Shown here: piece after piece, positions 1-13,027 of the stretch
Position numbering within the stretch: position 1 is the first letter of the stretch
How the letters are laid out: each line of letters begins with the position of its first letter
Assembly (NCBI RefSeq): GCF_030124145.1
Contig: NZ_JASKMS010000033.1
Coordinates: 33,437-97,436 of the forward strand
Direction: 5' to 3'
DNA from: Streptomyces sp. 378
GTDB lineage: Bacteria; Actinomycetota; Actinomycetes; Streptomycetales; Streptomycetaceae
Length of the DNA stretch: 64,000 nucleotides
Position numbers and translations under genes: made by a program
The notes under the pieces: model-generated
What the model was told of the DNA's origin: nothing
The model's input: the letters and a program-made list of their open reading frames with translations, nothing else
The model's database searches: none

Positions 1-117
1 GGCTCTGAGCACGTCCACGGCCCGCTCCCGATCGGCATGCGACGCGAGCATCGACGAAGCGCCGGAGCCCTGCCAGGGCTGCCAGGGCTGCCAGGACGGA
101 TAGTGCGGCTGCGACAC
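1..117 (-). CDS. DUF1707 domain protein, N-terminal part (cut by window edge)
   Basis: The first 39 codons of a minus-strand gene leave the window at its left edge. Read from a GTG at 117, the product has a Ser/Gln/Pro/Trp-rich lead (three QPW-like repeats) and then SMLASHADRERAVDVLRA, which is the signature start of the DUF1707 domain of actinobacterial proteins. The sequence GGGGAGGTG lies 4 bases before the GTG. An in-frame ATG nine codons upstream is possible but has no comparable ribosome-binding site. The role of DUF1707 proteins is poorly known; many are small membrane-associated or SHOCT-like proteins. The rest of the gene cannot be seen. It lies downstream of rpoC on the same strand but beyond the rpoC terminator, so it is probably a separate transcript. 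Confidence 0.75.
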   Translation of the reverse strand, partial: MSQPHYPSWQPWQPWQGSGASSMLASHADRERAVDVLRA

Positions 118-336
118 GGAGCACCTCCCCGGGAGTCCTTCCATGATGCGCCCAGGCGCGGCATCCGGCACCGGCGCGTGACGAGGGAAGCACGACAGGT
201 CGGCCACACAGCCGACAGACGCGCTCCCCGCGCGGGAACGCACCTCGGGTCTCGCCGCACTCCCCGGGACGCGCCACAGGCCCCCCTGGACCGCGTACGG
301 GCCCGCCCCACCCGGGACGCCGGCCCGCGGAAACGC

Positions 337-370
337 CGAAGGGCGGCCACCCCCGGGTGACCGCCCTTCG
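337..370 (-). terminator. rpoBC terminator hairpin
   Basis: A perfect 10-bp inverted repeat (CGAAGGGCGG / CCGCCCTTCG) with a 14-base loop lies 16 bases past the rpoC stop codon on the minus strand. There is no long U tract, which is usual for Streptomyces terminators. It is the natural end of the rpoBC transcript. Confidence 0.75.
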
Positions 371-385
371 TCTCAAGCGACTCGC

Positions 386-4303
<3,918 letters not shown>

Positions 4304-4361
4304 TATGCGTCAATCCCTCTCAGGGTTGTAAGTCATGGGGTCTGATACGGGGGTCCTGGGG

Positions 4362-4390
4362 CCGGAGGCCTTCATGACGAAGGCCTCCGG
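4362..4390 (-). promoter_or_regulatory. rpoB-rpoC intercistronic hairpin
   Basis: A perfect 12-bp inverted repeat (CCGGAGGCCTTC / GAAGGCCTCCGG) with a 5-base loop fills the gap between the rpoB stop and the rpoC start. It has no U tract on the transcribed strand, so it looks more like a processing or stabilising hairpin than a full terminator. It could set the beta:beta' ratio; that is inference. Confidence 0.6.
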
Positions 4391-4397
4391 ACTCCCG

Positions 4398-7300
4398 TCA
4401 GACCTCTTCGACGCTGCTCGGCTCACGCCGGGACAGGTCGATGCCAAGCTCCTCCGCAGCGCGGAAGACGTCCTCGTCGGTGTCGCGCATCTCGATGGAC
4501 ATGCCGTCCGAGGACAGCACCTCCACGTTGAGGCACAGGGACTGCATCTCCTTGATGAGCACCTTGAAGGACTCGGGGATGCCGGGCTCGGGAATGTTCT
4601 CGCCCTTGACGATGGCCTCGTAGACCTTCACGCGGCCGGTGACGTCGTCGGACTTGATGGTCAGCAGCTCCTGGAGGGCGTACGCGGCGCCGTAAGCCTC
4701 CAGCGCCCACACCTCCATCTCACCGAAGCGCTGGCCACCGAACTGGGCCTTACCACCCAGCGGCTGCTGGGTGATCATCGAGTACGGACCGGTCGACCGG
4801 GCGTGCAGCTTGTCGTCGACCAGGTGGTGCAGCTTGAGGATGTACATGTAGCCGACCGAGATCGGCTCCGGGAACGGCTCGCCGGAGCGGCCGTCGAACA
4901 GCGGCGCCTTACCGGTCGGGAGCACCATGCGCTCGCCGTCGCGGTTCGGGATGGTGTGGTTCAGCAGACCGGCCAGCTCGTCCTCACGCGCACCGTCGAA
5001 GACGGGGGTGGCGACGTTCGTGCCCGGTGCGACCTGGTCGGCCTCGATGGCCTGCAGGCGCTGGGCCCAGTCGTCCGCGAGGCCGGAGACGTCCCAGCCG
5101 CGGCTGGCGAGCCAGCCGAGGTGGATCTCCAGGACCTGCCCCGGGTTCATTCGGGACGGGACACCGAGCGGGTTGAGGATGATGTCGACCGGGGTGCCGT
5201 CCTCCAGGAACGGCATGTCCTCGATCGGCAGGATCTTCGAGATGACGCCCTTGTTGCCGTGACGGCCGGCGAGCTTGTCACCGTCAGTGATCTTCCGCTT
5301 CTGCGCGACGTACACGCGCACCAGCTGGTTCACACCGGGGGGAAGCTCGTCGCCCTCCTCGCGGTCGAAGACGCGGACGCCGATGACCTTGCCGATCTCG
5401 CCGTGCGGCACCTTCAGCGAGGTGTCACGGACCTCACGGGCCTTCTCACCGAAGATGGCGCGCAGCAGGCGCTCCTCCGGCGTCAGCTCGGTCTCACCCT
5501 TGGGCGTGACCTTGCCGACGAGGATGTCGCCGGCGACGACCTCGGCACCGATGCGGATGATGCCGCGCTCGTCGAGGTCGGCGAGGACCTCCTCGGAGAC
5601 GTTCGGGATGTCCCGGGTGATCTCCTCGGGGCCGAGCTTGGTGTCACGGGCGTCGACCTCGTGCTCCTCGATGTGGATCGAGGAGAGGACGTCGTCCTGC
5701 ACGAGGCGCTGCGACAGGATGATCGCGTCCTCGTAGTTGTGACCCTCCCACGGCATGAACGCCACGAGCAGGTTCTTGCCGAGCGCCATCTCGCCGTTCT
5801 GGGTGGCCGGACCGTCGGCCAGGACCTGGCCCTCGATGATCCGGTCGCCCTCGTTGACGATGACCTTCTGGTTGACCGAGGTGCCCTGGTTGGAGCGGGC
5901 GAACTTGGCCAGGCGGTACGTGATGTACGTGCCGTCGTCGTTGGCGGTGGTGATGTAGTCCGCGGAGACCTCCTGGACCACACCGGGCTTCTCGGCCTTG
6001 ACCACGTCGCCGGCGTCGACCGCGGAGCGGTACTCCATGCCGGTGCCGACGAGCGGGGCCTCGGACTTAATCAGCGGCACGGCCTGACGCATCATGTTCG
6101 CGCCCATGAGGGCACGGTTGGCGTCGTCGTGCTCGAGGAACGGGATCATGGCGGTCGCGACCGACACCATCTGGCGCGGCGAGACGTCCATGTAGTCCAC
6201 GTCCTCGCCGGTGACGTAGTCGACCTCGCCGCCCTTGCGGCGGACCAGCACCCGGGCCTCGGCGAAGCGGAGGTCGTCCGTCAGCTGCGCGTTGGCCTGC
6301 GCGATGACGAAGCGGTCCTCCTCGTCGGCGGTCAGGTAGTCGACCTCGTCGGTGACCTGGCCCTCGAACACCTTGCGGTACGGGGTCTCCACGAAACCGA
6401 ACGCGTTGACCCGGCCGTAGGAGGCGAGCGAGCCGATCAGACCGATGTTCGGGCCTTCGGGCGTCTCGATCGGGCACATGCGGCCGTAGTGCGAGGGGTG
6501 CACGTCACGGACCTCGAAGCCGGCCCGCTCACGGGAGAGACCACCCGGGCCGAGAGCCGACAGGCGGCGCTTGTGGGTGAGACCCGACAGCGGGTTGTTC
6601 TGGTCCATGAACTGCGACAGCTGGCTGGTGCCGAAGAACTCCTTGATGGAGGCGACGACCGGCCGGATGTTGATCAGGGTCTGCGGCGTGATCGCCTCGA
6701 CGTCCTGGGTCGTCATCCGCTCGCGGACGACACGCTCCATACGCGCCAGACCCGTGCGGACCTGGTTCTGGATGAGCTCGCCGACGCTGCGCAGGCGGCG
6801 GTTGCCGAAGTGGTCGATGTCGTCGGTCTCGACGACGATGTTCGTACCACTGTCGCCGACCGTCTCGGTCTCGCCCGCGTGCAGCTTCACCAGGTACTTG
6901 ATCGTCGAGATGATGTCCTCGACGGTCAGGATGCCCGCGTCCAGCGGAGCGTCCGCACCCAGCTTCTTGTTGACCTTGTAGCGGCCGACCTTGGCCAGGT
7001 CGTAGCGCTTGGGGTTGAAGTACAGGTTCTCCAGCAGCGTCTGCGCGGCCTCACGCGTGGGGGGCTCGCCCGGACGCAGCTTGCGGTAGATGTCGAGCAG
7101 CGCGTCGTCCTGGCCCTGGGTGTGGTCCTTCTCCAGGGTGGCGCGCATCGACTCGTACTCGCCGAACTCCTCGAGGATCTGCTCGGTGGTCCAGCCGAGC
7201 GCCTTGAGCAGGACGGTGACGGACTGCTTGCGCTTGCGGTCGATGCGGACACCGACCATGTCGCGCTTGTCGATCTCCATCTCCAGCCAGGCACCCCGGG

Positions 7301-7883
7301 ACGGGATGATCTTCGCGGAGAAGATGTCCTTGTCGGACGTCTTGTCGATGGAGGAGTCGAAGTAGACACCGGGCGAACGGACGAGCTGCGACACCACGAC
7401 ACGCTCGGTGCCGTTGATGACGAAGGTGCCCTTGTTCGTCATGAGCGGGAAATCGCCCATGAAGACCGTCTGGGACTTGATCTCACCGGTCTCGTTGTTC
7501 GTGAACTCGGCGGTGACGAAGAGGGGGGCCGCGTACGTGAAGTCGCGGTCCTTGCACTCGTCGATGGAGTTCTTCGGCGGCTCGAAGCGGTGGTCGCGGA
7601 AGGTCAGCGACATCGACCCGCTGAAGTCCTCGATCGGGGAGATCTCCTCGAAGATCTCCTCGAGCCCGGACTTGGTGGGGACGTCCTGACCGTTCTCGAG
7701 AGCCTCCTCGACCCGACTCTGCCAGGCGGTGTTACCGAGGAGCCAGTCGAAGCTCTCGGTCTGCAGCGCGAGCAGGTTCGGAACCTCGAGAGGCTCCTTG
7801 ATCTTTGCAAAAGAGATGCGCAGCGGGGCAGTGCTGGCGGCGTTGTTCGTATTCGCGGTCGAGGCGTTGCGCGAGGCGGCCAA
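4398..7883 (-). CDS. rpoB: DNA-directed RNA polymerase subunit beta
   Basis: Second-largest RNA polymerase subunit, 1161 aa, identical in length to other Streptomyces RpoB. The start is TTG at 7883 (LAASRNAST), preceded by GGAAGGA; the open frame extends 20 codons further upstream but that part does not resemble RpoB. The rifampicin-binding cluster reads SQLSQFMDQNNPL then THKRRLSAL, with D427, H437 and S442 (E. coli D516, H526, S531), so no classical rifampicin-resistance substitution is present. The C-terminal segment around GGKAQFGGQRFGEMEVWALEA is intact. It is transcribed with rpoC; a good candidate promoter of its own lies about 180 bases upstream. Confidence 0.99.
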   Translation of the reverse strand: MAASRNASTANTNNAASTAPLRISFAKIKEPLEVPNLLALQTESFDWLLGNTAWQSRVEEALENGQDVPTKSGLEEIFEEISPIEDFSGSMSLTFRDHRFEPPKNSIDECKDRDFTYAAPLFVTAEFTNNETGEIKSQTVFMGDFPLMTNKGTFVINGTERVVVSQLVRSPGVYFDSSIDKTSDKDIFSAKIIPSRGAWLEMEIDKRDMVGVRIDRKRKQSVTVLLKALGWTTEQILEEFGEYESMRATLEKDHTQGQDDALLDIYRKLRPGEPPTREAAQTLLENLYFNPKRYDLAKVGRYKVNKKLGADAPLDAGILTVEDIISTIKYLVKLHAGETETVGDSGTNIVVETDDIDHFGNRRLRSVGELIQNQVRTGLARMERVVRERMTTQDVEAITPQTLINIRPVVASIKEFFGTSQLSQFMDQNNPLSGLTHKRRLSALGPGGLSRERAGFEVRDVHPSHYGRMCPIETPEGPNIGLIGSLASYGRVNAFGFVETPYRKVFEGQVTDEVDYLTADEEDRFVIAQANAQLTDDLRFAEARVLVRRKGGEVDYVTGEDVDYMDVSPRQMVSVATAMIPFLEHDDANRALMGANMMRQAVPLIKSEAPLVGTGMEYRSAVDAGDVVKAEKPGVVQEVSADYITTANDDGTYITYRLAKFARSNQGTSVNQKVIVNEGDRIIEGQVLADGPATQNGEMALGKNLLVAFMPWEGHNYEDAIILSQRLVQDDVLSSIHIEEHEVDARDTKLGPEEITRDIPNVSEEVLADLDERGIIRIGAEVVAGDILVGKVTPKGETELTPEERLLRAIFGEKAREVRDTSLKVPHGEIGKVIGVRVFDREEGDELPPGVNQLVRVYVAQKRKITDGDKLAGRHGNKGVISKILPIEDMPFLEDGTPVDIILNPLGVPSRMNPGQVLEIHLGWLASRGWDVSGLADDWAQRLQAIEADQVAPGTNVATPVFDGAREDELAGLLNHTIPNRDGERMVLPTGKAPLFDGRSGEPFPEPISVGYMYILKLHHLVDDKLHARSTGPYSMITQQPLGGKAQFGGQRFGEMEVWALEAYGAAYALQELLTIKSDDVTGRVKVYEAIVKGENIPEPGIPESFKVLIKEMQSLCLNVEVLSSDGMSIEMRDTDEDVFRAAEELGIDLSRREPSSVEEV

Positions 7884-8063
7884 GAGGGGGTCCTTCCGAG
7901 GGCTCGGACTCACTACGCGCGTACCGGCCCCTCTCCCGTACACGGAGACAAGCCGCGTGGATCCGGCCGAAAGGCCAGGTCAACAAGTCTTGTCGTCGAT
8001 GCTCGAGCGAGGGCAGACCCCTGGTGACGGGCAGGGGACAGCTAACAGGCAGCGCAAAGGGTC

Positions 8064-8092
8064 AGTGTAGCCACTTGGCCCACTGATGTCCA
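8064..8092 (-). promoter_or_regulatory. Candidate vegetative (HrdB-type) promoter for rpoBC
   Basis: On the minus strand TGGACA (8092-8087) and TACACT (8069-8064) are separated by exactly 17 bases. This is close to the principal-sigma consensus and gives a 5' leader of about 170 bases before the rpoB TTG start. It lies in the 570-base gap between rplL and rpoB and would allow rpoBC expression independent of rplJL read-through. No experiment supports it here. Confidence 0.55.
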
Positions 8093-8359
8093 GTGCGGGT
8101 CGTGAAACCCGTGTTCACCCTCGTTGTTCCACTCCTGCGACACGGCGCTGCCCTCAACGCACGTTGATACTGCCCTCTTCGTCGCCGATCCATGCCTCGG
8201 ATTCGGATCCTGTGACGACGCGTCCTGAGAATTGCGCGCTGCGTGCGGTTCGTCAAGGCCCCCCTGCCCGATCCGGAGCCGCCCGGAGACACGACGAAGA
8301 TCACCATACCCCCCGTCACAAAGGGTTCAAGGCAACCGCGGCCGGCCCCCGAGAACGCC

Positions 8360-8393
8360 GAAGAGCGACCACCCGGATGGATGATCGCTCTTC
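8360..8393 (-). terminator. rplL-rpoB attenuator or partial terminator hairpin
   Basis: A 9-bp inverted repeat (GAAGAGCGA / TCGCTCTTC) with a 16-base loop lies about 60 bases after the rplL stop. Its position between rplJL and rpoBC matches the attenuator or processing site expected in this operon. The rest of the 7,884-8,453 gap holds only the candidate rpoB promoter; I see no gene in it. Confidence 0.5.
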
Positions 8394-8453
8394 CGCGCTT
8401 ACGCGTTACACGTCCGGCCGGACGTGTTGTGGATCCGGACGGATCCGAGGGTC

Positions 8454-8837
8454 TTACTTGACCTCGACGGAGGCGCCGGCGCCCTTGAGGGACTCGGCGG
8501 CCTTCTCGGCGGCGTCCTTGGCGACCTTCTCGAGAACGGGCTTCGGGGCGCCGTCCACGAGGTCCTTGGCCTCCTTCAGGCCCAGGGAGGTCAGCTCACG
8601 CACGACCTTGATGACCTGGATCTTCTTGTCGCCGGCACCGGTGAGGATGACGTCGAACTCGTCCTGCTCGGCCTCGGCCTCGGCCGGGGCGGCCGGACCG
8701 GCCGGACCGGCGACGGCGACGGCCGCGGCGGCGGTGACGTCGAACTTCTCCTCGAACGCCTTCACGAACTCGGAGAGCTCGATGAGGGTCATCTCCTCGA
8801 ACTGCGCGAGCAGGTCTTCCTGGCTGAGCTTCGCCAT
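8454..8837 (-). CDS. rplL: 50S ribosomal protein L7/L12
   Basis: Stalk protein of the large ribosomal subunit, 127 aa, which recruits and activates translational GTPases as dimers on L10. The N-terminal dimerisation helix (MAKLSQEDLLAQFEEM) is followed by an Ala/Pro/Gly-rich hinge near residues 35-60 and the C-terminal factor-binding domain (KKIQVIKVVRELTSLGLKEA). GGAAGGA precedes the ATG. It is 114 bases downstream of rplJ in the same operon. Confidence 0.98.
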   Translation of the reverse strand: MAKLSQEDLLAQFEEMTLIELSEFVKAFEEKFDVTAAAAVAVAGPAGPAAPAEAEAEQDEFDVILTGAGDKKIQVIKVVRELTSLGLKEAKDLVDGAPKPVLEKVAKDAAEKAAESLKGAGASVEVK

Positions 8838-8951
8838 GATGGCGGTCCTTCCACTAATTCGGCAGGTGCCGGATGTACATGTGAGGCGGGCGTACGTGTG
8901 GCCCGCGACGGTCGCCGCGTTCAGGCAGCGGCGGCCGGGATGCGAGCCGAG

Positions 8952-9482
8952 TTACTCGGCACCGCCCTGCTCGTCCTGCTTGGCACGGAGCGCGTCCACG
9001 GTGCGGACGAGCTTCGAGGGAAGCGCCTGGAAGAGCTGAGCAGTCTGGGACTGCTTGCCCTTGAAGGCACCCGCCAGCTTGGAGAGCAGAACCTCGCGGG
9101 ACTCGAGGTCCGCAAGCTTCTTGATCTCATCGGCGGACATCGCCTTGCCGTCAAGGACGCCGCCCTTGATGACGAGACTGGGGTTGTCCTTGGCGAAGTC
9201 ACGGAGACCCTTCGCCGCCTCGACCGGGTCACCGGTCACGAAGGCGACGGCCGACGAACCCGCAAAGAGGTCGTCCAGCGTCGTGATCCCGGCCTCGTTG
9301 GCCGCAATCTTGGTCAGCGTGTTCTTCGCCACACGGTACTGAGCGTTCTCACCGAGTGAACGACGCAGCTGCTGGAGCTGCGCGACGGTGAGACCGGTGT
9401 ACGCGGTAACGACGGCGGCGTTGGAGTTGCGGAACTTCTCCCGCATCTCCTCGACGGCATCGACCTTGTCTGGCCTCGCCAT
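8952..9482 (-). CDS. rplJ: 50S ribosomal protein L10
   Basis: Base of the L7/L12 stalk, 176 aa. The N-terminal rRNA-binding domain begins MARPDKVDAVEEMREKF and contains NAAVVTAYTGLTVAQL; the C-terminal helices bind L12 dimers. GGAAGGAGG lies ideally before the ATG. A long leader upstream with a terminator-like hairpin suggests autogenous control by the L10-L12 complex, as known for this operon in other bacteria. It is followed by rplL. Confidence 0.98.
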   Translation of the reverse strand: MARPDKVDAVEEMREKFRNSNAAVVTAYTGLTVAQLQQLRRSLGENAQYRVAKNTLTKIAANEAGITTLDDLFAGSSAVAFVTGDPVEAAKGLRDFAKDNPSLVIKGGVLDGKAMSADEIKKLADLESREVLLSKLAGAFKGKQSQTAQLFQALPSKLVRTVDALRAKQDEQGGAE

Positions 9483-9757
9483 GAGCCTCGGCCTCCTTCC
9501 GGGTGATTCGGACCGCGCGGACCCGAAGGAGGACTGGGGAAAACGAAACGCCCCGGCGCAAGCGCACGGGGCGTAGCTCGACCGACTTCACGCACGCACG
9601 AGGCGGCGGATTCCGGGAGCTTCTCCAGTGTCACCTGCGCGGGTCGTCCGCCGTTCAGCGGATCCTTCGGCCACCGCACCCTCTGATGAGCGCGCGGTAA
9701 CGACCAGCGGTCTTTGGCTTCTGTAGGAGAGTACGGGAACGGATCGCCGTCAAGCAA
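9483..9757 (-). promoter_or_regulatory. rplJ (L10) leader with attenuator-like hairpin and candidate promoter
   Basis: The roughly 300-base gap upstream of rplJ holds a strong stem (ACGCCCCG / CGGGGCGT, 9548-9574) followed on the transcribed minus strand by TTTCGTTTTC, an intrinsic-terminator shape. L10 leaders of Gram-positive bacteria combine an L10(L12)4 binding element with such a hairpin, so autogenous attenuation is the likely role. TTGACG near 9752-9747 is a possible -35 box, but its best -10 partner TACTCT is too close, so the promoter is not certain. Confidence 0.5.
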
Positions 9758-9790
9758 ATCCGCCCGTACGGCTGATCAGCGCGGGGCGGT

Positions 9791-10615
9791 TCAGCCCTGC
9801 TCCAGCTCCTTGAACATCTCACCCAGGTCCGCGACGTCCTTGGCCGGCGGGGCCGTCACGGTGACCGGCTCGTTGTAGTCGAGGAAGGTGATCGTCATGT
9901 CGAGCGGGCCCTTGTCGGCCTGGCCCTTCATGCGGAACTGCTTGGTGTGGTCCTCGCCGTCGACCCACATGTCCATCGTGAACTTGTCGACGCCGAGCTT
10001 CTCGTACTGCTTGATGCTCTTCTCGCGCTGCTCGCGCGTCTCCGCCTTGTCGTCCTTCAGCGAGGCGCGCAGGTCGTCGAGGGTGACCGTGCCCGAGTAG
10101 CGGGTGGTCTCGACGCCGTCGACCTTCTCGCTGCCGACCTTCTTCACGTCCTTGGCGCCGGTGAGGAAGGTGGACTGCGCCGCCGGGTTCTGCTCGGCCT
10201 GGCTCGTGGACCCCATCCTGTCCAGGTCCTTGGCGGCGTCGGAGCCGGACAGGTCGAACTTCAGCCAGCGCTTGCCGTCCATCTCCTTGGCCATCTCGGC
10301 TCCCCCACCGAGGTACATGGCCTTGTCGACGAGACGGATCTCCACGCTCTCCGCGCCCTGGTCGGGCGCCTTCATCTTCATGCTCATGGCGATCGTGGGC
10401 TTCAGGCGCATGGACGCCTCGCCCTCGACGCGGCCGGACTCGGGAACCGAGCCCTTCATGCGGTACTGGAGGGACGTGATGTCCTCCGTGTTCTTCGCCG
10501 CCTTGGCGACGGCCGCCGCGGGCGTCATCTCCGGCGACTTCTCGGCACCGCAGCCGACGGCACCGGCGGCGAGAAGCAGCGCGCCCAGGCCGACGGCAGG
10601 TTTGGACTTCTTCAT
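9791..10615 (-). CDS. Secreted lipoprotein, LolA/LppX-like fold
   Basis: A 274-aa exported lipoprotein. MKKSKPAVGLGALLLAAG is the signal peptide and AVGC the lipobox (Cys at about residue 22). The mature part looks like the LppX/LprG/LolA-like family: repeated beta-strand patterns with MKMKAPDQGAESVEIRLVDK and TRYSGTVTLDDLRA. Such proteins are half-barrels that bind lipids or, in Streptomyces, have unknown ligands. The next gene upstream encodes a diverged relative with the same layout, suggesting an old duplication. The pair sits between rplKA and rplJL. Function at the membrane surface is inferred only from the family. Confidence 0.8.
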   Translation of the reverse strand: MKKSKPAVGLGALLLAAGAVGCGAEKSPEMTPAAAVAKAAKNTEDITSLQYRMKGSVPESGRVEGEASMRLKPTIAMSMKMKAPDQGAESVEIRLVDKAMYLGGGAEMAKEMDGKRWLKFDLSGSDAAKDLDRMGSTSQAEQNPAAQSTFLTGAKDVKKVGSEKVDGVETTRYSGTVTLDDLRASLKDDKAETREQREKSIKQYEKLGVDKFTMDMWVDGEDHTKQFRMKGQADKGPLDMTITFLDYNEPVTVTAPPAKDVADLGEMFKELEQG

Positions 10616-10708
10616 CGGATTCCCCCCAAGGAATACATGCTTGCTTCACAGCAAGGCCGCGAGCCTATCCCACAGGCGCACAAGCGATCTATTCGAATAA
10701 TGGGCGGG

Positions 10709-11563
10709 TCAGGGCGCAGCGGACTGCGTGCGCATGAGGTCCTCGAAGTCCCCGGTGTCGGACTGCGGCGGCCGCTCGGCCCGGACGCTCACGCCGTAGT
10801 CGGTGTAGTGCGCGGTCTGGGTCATCGGGCCCGTGGCCGTCCGCGCCTTCTCCACCTTCTTGACCAGCAAATTCCGCTCGTCGATCCAGATGTCGACGGT
10901 CTCGGTGGTGACACCGGCCTCGGTGAGCTGCTTCCTCAGGCCGGCGTCGGCGACATCGGCCGCCGCCACGGTGCCGGACCAGTGCGTGGCGGTCCGGCCG
11001 CGGACGGTCTCCTCACCGACCTTCCTGACGTCGCCGGAGGACAGCAGGAGCTTCACGGACTGGTTGGGCGTCGTCCTGCGCATCTGGTCGCCGAGCCGGC
11101 CGCCGGAGCCGCCGGTGAGGGCTTCGAGGTCCTCGTACGCGTACCGGATCCAGTGCTTGCCGCCGGCCTTCTCGGCGTACTTCTCGCCCATCCGCGCGTA
11201 GTACGCGTCGGGCAGGTACCGGGCCTCCATCGAGGTGCTGCCCAGTCGGCGCATGGTGTCGGCCATGGTGCCGCCGGTGTAGGTGATGGTGAGGGTACCG
11301 GTGATGCCGTCGCTCCAGCCGAGGGTGCCGGCGGCGGTCATGGACATCAGGGAGCCCATAGTCGTCGTGGACTCGACCCGGGCGGACTCGGCCTGCTCGG
11401 TGGCTCGTTCGGCCGCGCGCAGGGCCGCCGGGGACCGGCCGCGCCCGGCACGGTCGTCGTGGCCGGGGCCGTCGGAGGAGTCCTGAGAGGTGCAGGCGGC
11501 CACTCCCGTCAACGCGGTCGCCGCGAGCACCAGGCCCACACGGTGCACGGTCGTGCCCTGCAT
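10709..11563 (-). CDS. Secreted lipoprotein, paralogue of the downstream LolA/LppX-like protein
   Basis: A 284-aa protein. The open frame continues upstream, but ATG at 11563 (MQGTTVHRVG) with GGGGGACGT before it gives a proper signal peptide ending in the lipobox VAAC. The mature protein shares with the next gene a VRKVG...G.TATHWSGTV segment and a late VDIWIDERNLLVKKVE strand, typical of LppX/LolA-like proteins. It ends 93 bases before the paralogue begins. Ligand and role are unknown. The strong terminator at 11632-11666 separates it from rplA. Confidence 0.78.
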   Translation of the reverse strand: MQGTTVHRVGLVLAATALTGVAACTSQDSSDGPGHDDRAGRGRSPAALRAAERATEQAESARVESTTTMGSLMSMTAAGTLGWSDGITGTLTITYTGGTMADTMRRLGSTSMEARYLPDAYYARMGEKYAEKAGGKHWIRYAYEDLEALTGGSGGRLGDQMRRTTPNQSVKLLLSSGDVRKVGEETVRGRTATHWSGTVAAADVADAGLRKQLTEAGVTTETVDIWIDERNLLVKKVEKARTATGPMTQTAHYTDYGVSVRAERPPQSDTGDFEDLMRTQSAAP

Positions 11564-11631
11564 ACGTCCCCCGTTCGCATCCGGTTCCCGCACGTTAACC
11601 CAGGCCACCGGCGTACGCACCGGAAAAGGGA

Positions 11632-11666
11632 ACGGGCCCCGCACCTGTGAGAGGTGCGGGGCCCGT
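11632..11666 (-). terminator. rplKA operon terminator
   Basis: A perfect 15-bp inverted repeat (ACGGGCCCCGCACCT and its complement) with a 5-base loop lies 25 bases past the rplA stop. It isolates rplKA from the lipoprotein genes. Confidence 0.85.
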
Positions 11667-11690
11667 GACCGGTTGGGTGAGCCGTCAGGC

Positions 11691-12416
11691 TCAGACCGCA
11701 GCCGGGTCCTCCTCGACGAGGAGGTTGCGGGTGCGGTTGGAGTCGACCGGAATGCCGGGGCCCATCGTGGTGCTGATGGCGGCCTTCTTGATGTAGCGAC
11801 CCTTGGCGGCGGACGGCTTCAGACGGAGGATCTCCTCCAGCGCCGCGCCGTAGTTCTCCACCAGCTTGGTGTCGTCGAACGACGTCTTGCCGATGATGAA
11901 GTGCAGGTTCGAGTGCTTGTCGACGCGGAACTCGATCTTGCCACCCTTGATCTCGGTCACGGCCTTGGTGACGTCGGGGGTGACGGTGCCGGTCTTCGGG
12001 TTCGGCATCAGACCACGCGGACCGAGCACACGGCCGAGGCGGCCGACCTTGCCCATGAGGTCCGGGGTGGCGACGACGGCGTCGAAGTCCAGACGGCCCT
12101 TCGACACCTCGTCGATGAGCTCGTCGGCGCCGACGATGTCGGCGCCCGCGGCACGAGCGGCCTCGGCACGGTCACCGGTCGCGAAGACCAGGACCCGGGC
12201 GGTCTTACCGGTGCCGTGCGGGAGGTTCACGGTGCCACGGACCATCTGGTCGGCCTTGCGCGGGTCGACACCCAGACGGAAGGCGACCTCGACGGTGCCG
12301 TCGAACTTGGTCGTGGAGGTCTCCTTGGCGAGACGGACGGCCTCGAGCGGGGCGTAGAGCTTCTCCCGGTCGACCTTGGCGTCCGCAGCGCGAAGGGACT
12401 TGCTGCGCTTGCTCAC
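11691..12416 (-). CDS. rplA: 50S ribosomal protein L1
   Basis: L1 stalk protein of the large subunit, 241 aa, the normal length. It starts MSKRSKSLRAADAKVDREK; the central domain includes KADQMVRGTVNLPHGTGK and RVLGPRGLMPNPKTGTVTPD, both hallmarks of L1. It binds 23S rRNA and promotes exit of deacylated tRNA. It follows rplK by 76 bases in a two-gene operon closed by a strong terminator. Confidence 0.98.
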   Translation of the reverse strand: MSKRSKSLRAADAKVDREKLYAPLEAVRLAKETSTTKFDGTVEVAFRLGVDPRKADQMVRGTVNLPHGTGKTARVLVFATGDRAEAARAAGADIVGADELIDEVSKGRLDFDAVVATPDLMGKVGRLGRVLGPRGLMPNPKTGTVTPDVTKAVTEIKGGKIEFRVDKHSNLHFIIGKTSFDDTKLVENYGAALEEILRLKPSAAKGRYIKKAAISTTMGPGIPVDSNRTRNLLVEEDPAAV

Positions 12417-12492
12417 TACTGCTCCTGTGGATTCTTAGGAGTCGTGGTCCGGGCCGAGCAGGCCCTGCCACTTCTGCTGATGGGGTTGGGGC

Positions 12493-12927
12493 TCAGCCCT
12501 CGACCGTGACGCCCATGGAACGGGCGGTGCCGGCGATGATCTTCTCGGCGGCGTCCAGGTCGTTGGCGTTCAGGTCGGGCATCTTGGTCGTGGCGATCTC
12601 GCGGACCTGGTCACGCGTGATCTTCGCGACCTTGGTCTTGTGCGGCTCGCCCGAGCCCTTCTCGATGCCGGCGGCCTTCAGGATCATCTTCGCGGCCGGC
12701 GGCGTCTTGGTGATGAAGGTGAAGGAACGGTCTTCGTAGACCGTGATCTCCACCGGGATCACCCAGCCACGCTGCGACTCGGTCGCGGCGTTGTAGGCCT
12801 TGCAGAACTCCATGATGTTCACGCCGTGCTGACCCAGCGCGGGGCCGACCGGCGGAGCCGGGTTGGCGGCACCGGCCTGGATCTGGAGCTTGATGAGCCC
12901 CGTGACCTTCTTCTTCTTGGGAGGCAT
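12493..12927 (-). CDS. rplK: 50S ribosomal protein L11
   Basis: L11, 144 aa, part of the GTPase-associated centre and the binding site of thiostrepton. The proline-rich N-terminal domain (NPAPPVGPALGQHGVNIMEF) and the rRNA-binding C-terminal domain (KTKVAKITRDQVREIA, MGVTVEG) are intact. It is separated from nusG by a Rho-independent terminator, so rplKA must have a promoter in the 100-base gap 12,928-13,027; I could not choose one confidently. Confidence 0.98.
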   Translation of the reverse strand: MPPKKKKVTGLIKLQIQAGAANPAPPVGPALGQHGVNIMEFCKAYNAATESQRGWVIPVEITVYEDRSFTFITKTPPAAKMILKAAGIEKGSGEPHKTKVAKITRDQVREIATTKMPDLNANDLDAAEKIIAGTARSMGVTVEG

Positions 12928-13027
12928 GTGCTCTCTCCGGGTCCTAGTGAGAGTTTTTTCAGCCTCCGAACCGGATCATCCGGATGGAGGCATACCGCAC
13001 AACGATAACGGGTATCCATGTGCGGCC

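Noticed and set aside
6540..6640. Possible rifampicin-resistance allele of rpoB
   Set aside because: Residues D427, H437 and S442 are all wild type.
9947..11650. 567-codon plus-strand open frame across the two lipoprotein genes
   Set aside because: It spans two genes and their intergenic gap with no domain; both minus-strand lipoproteins have signal peptides and lipoboxes.
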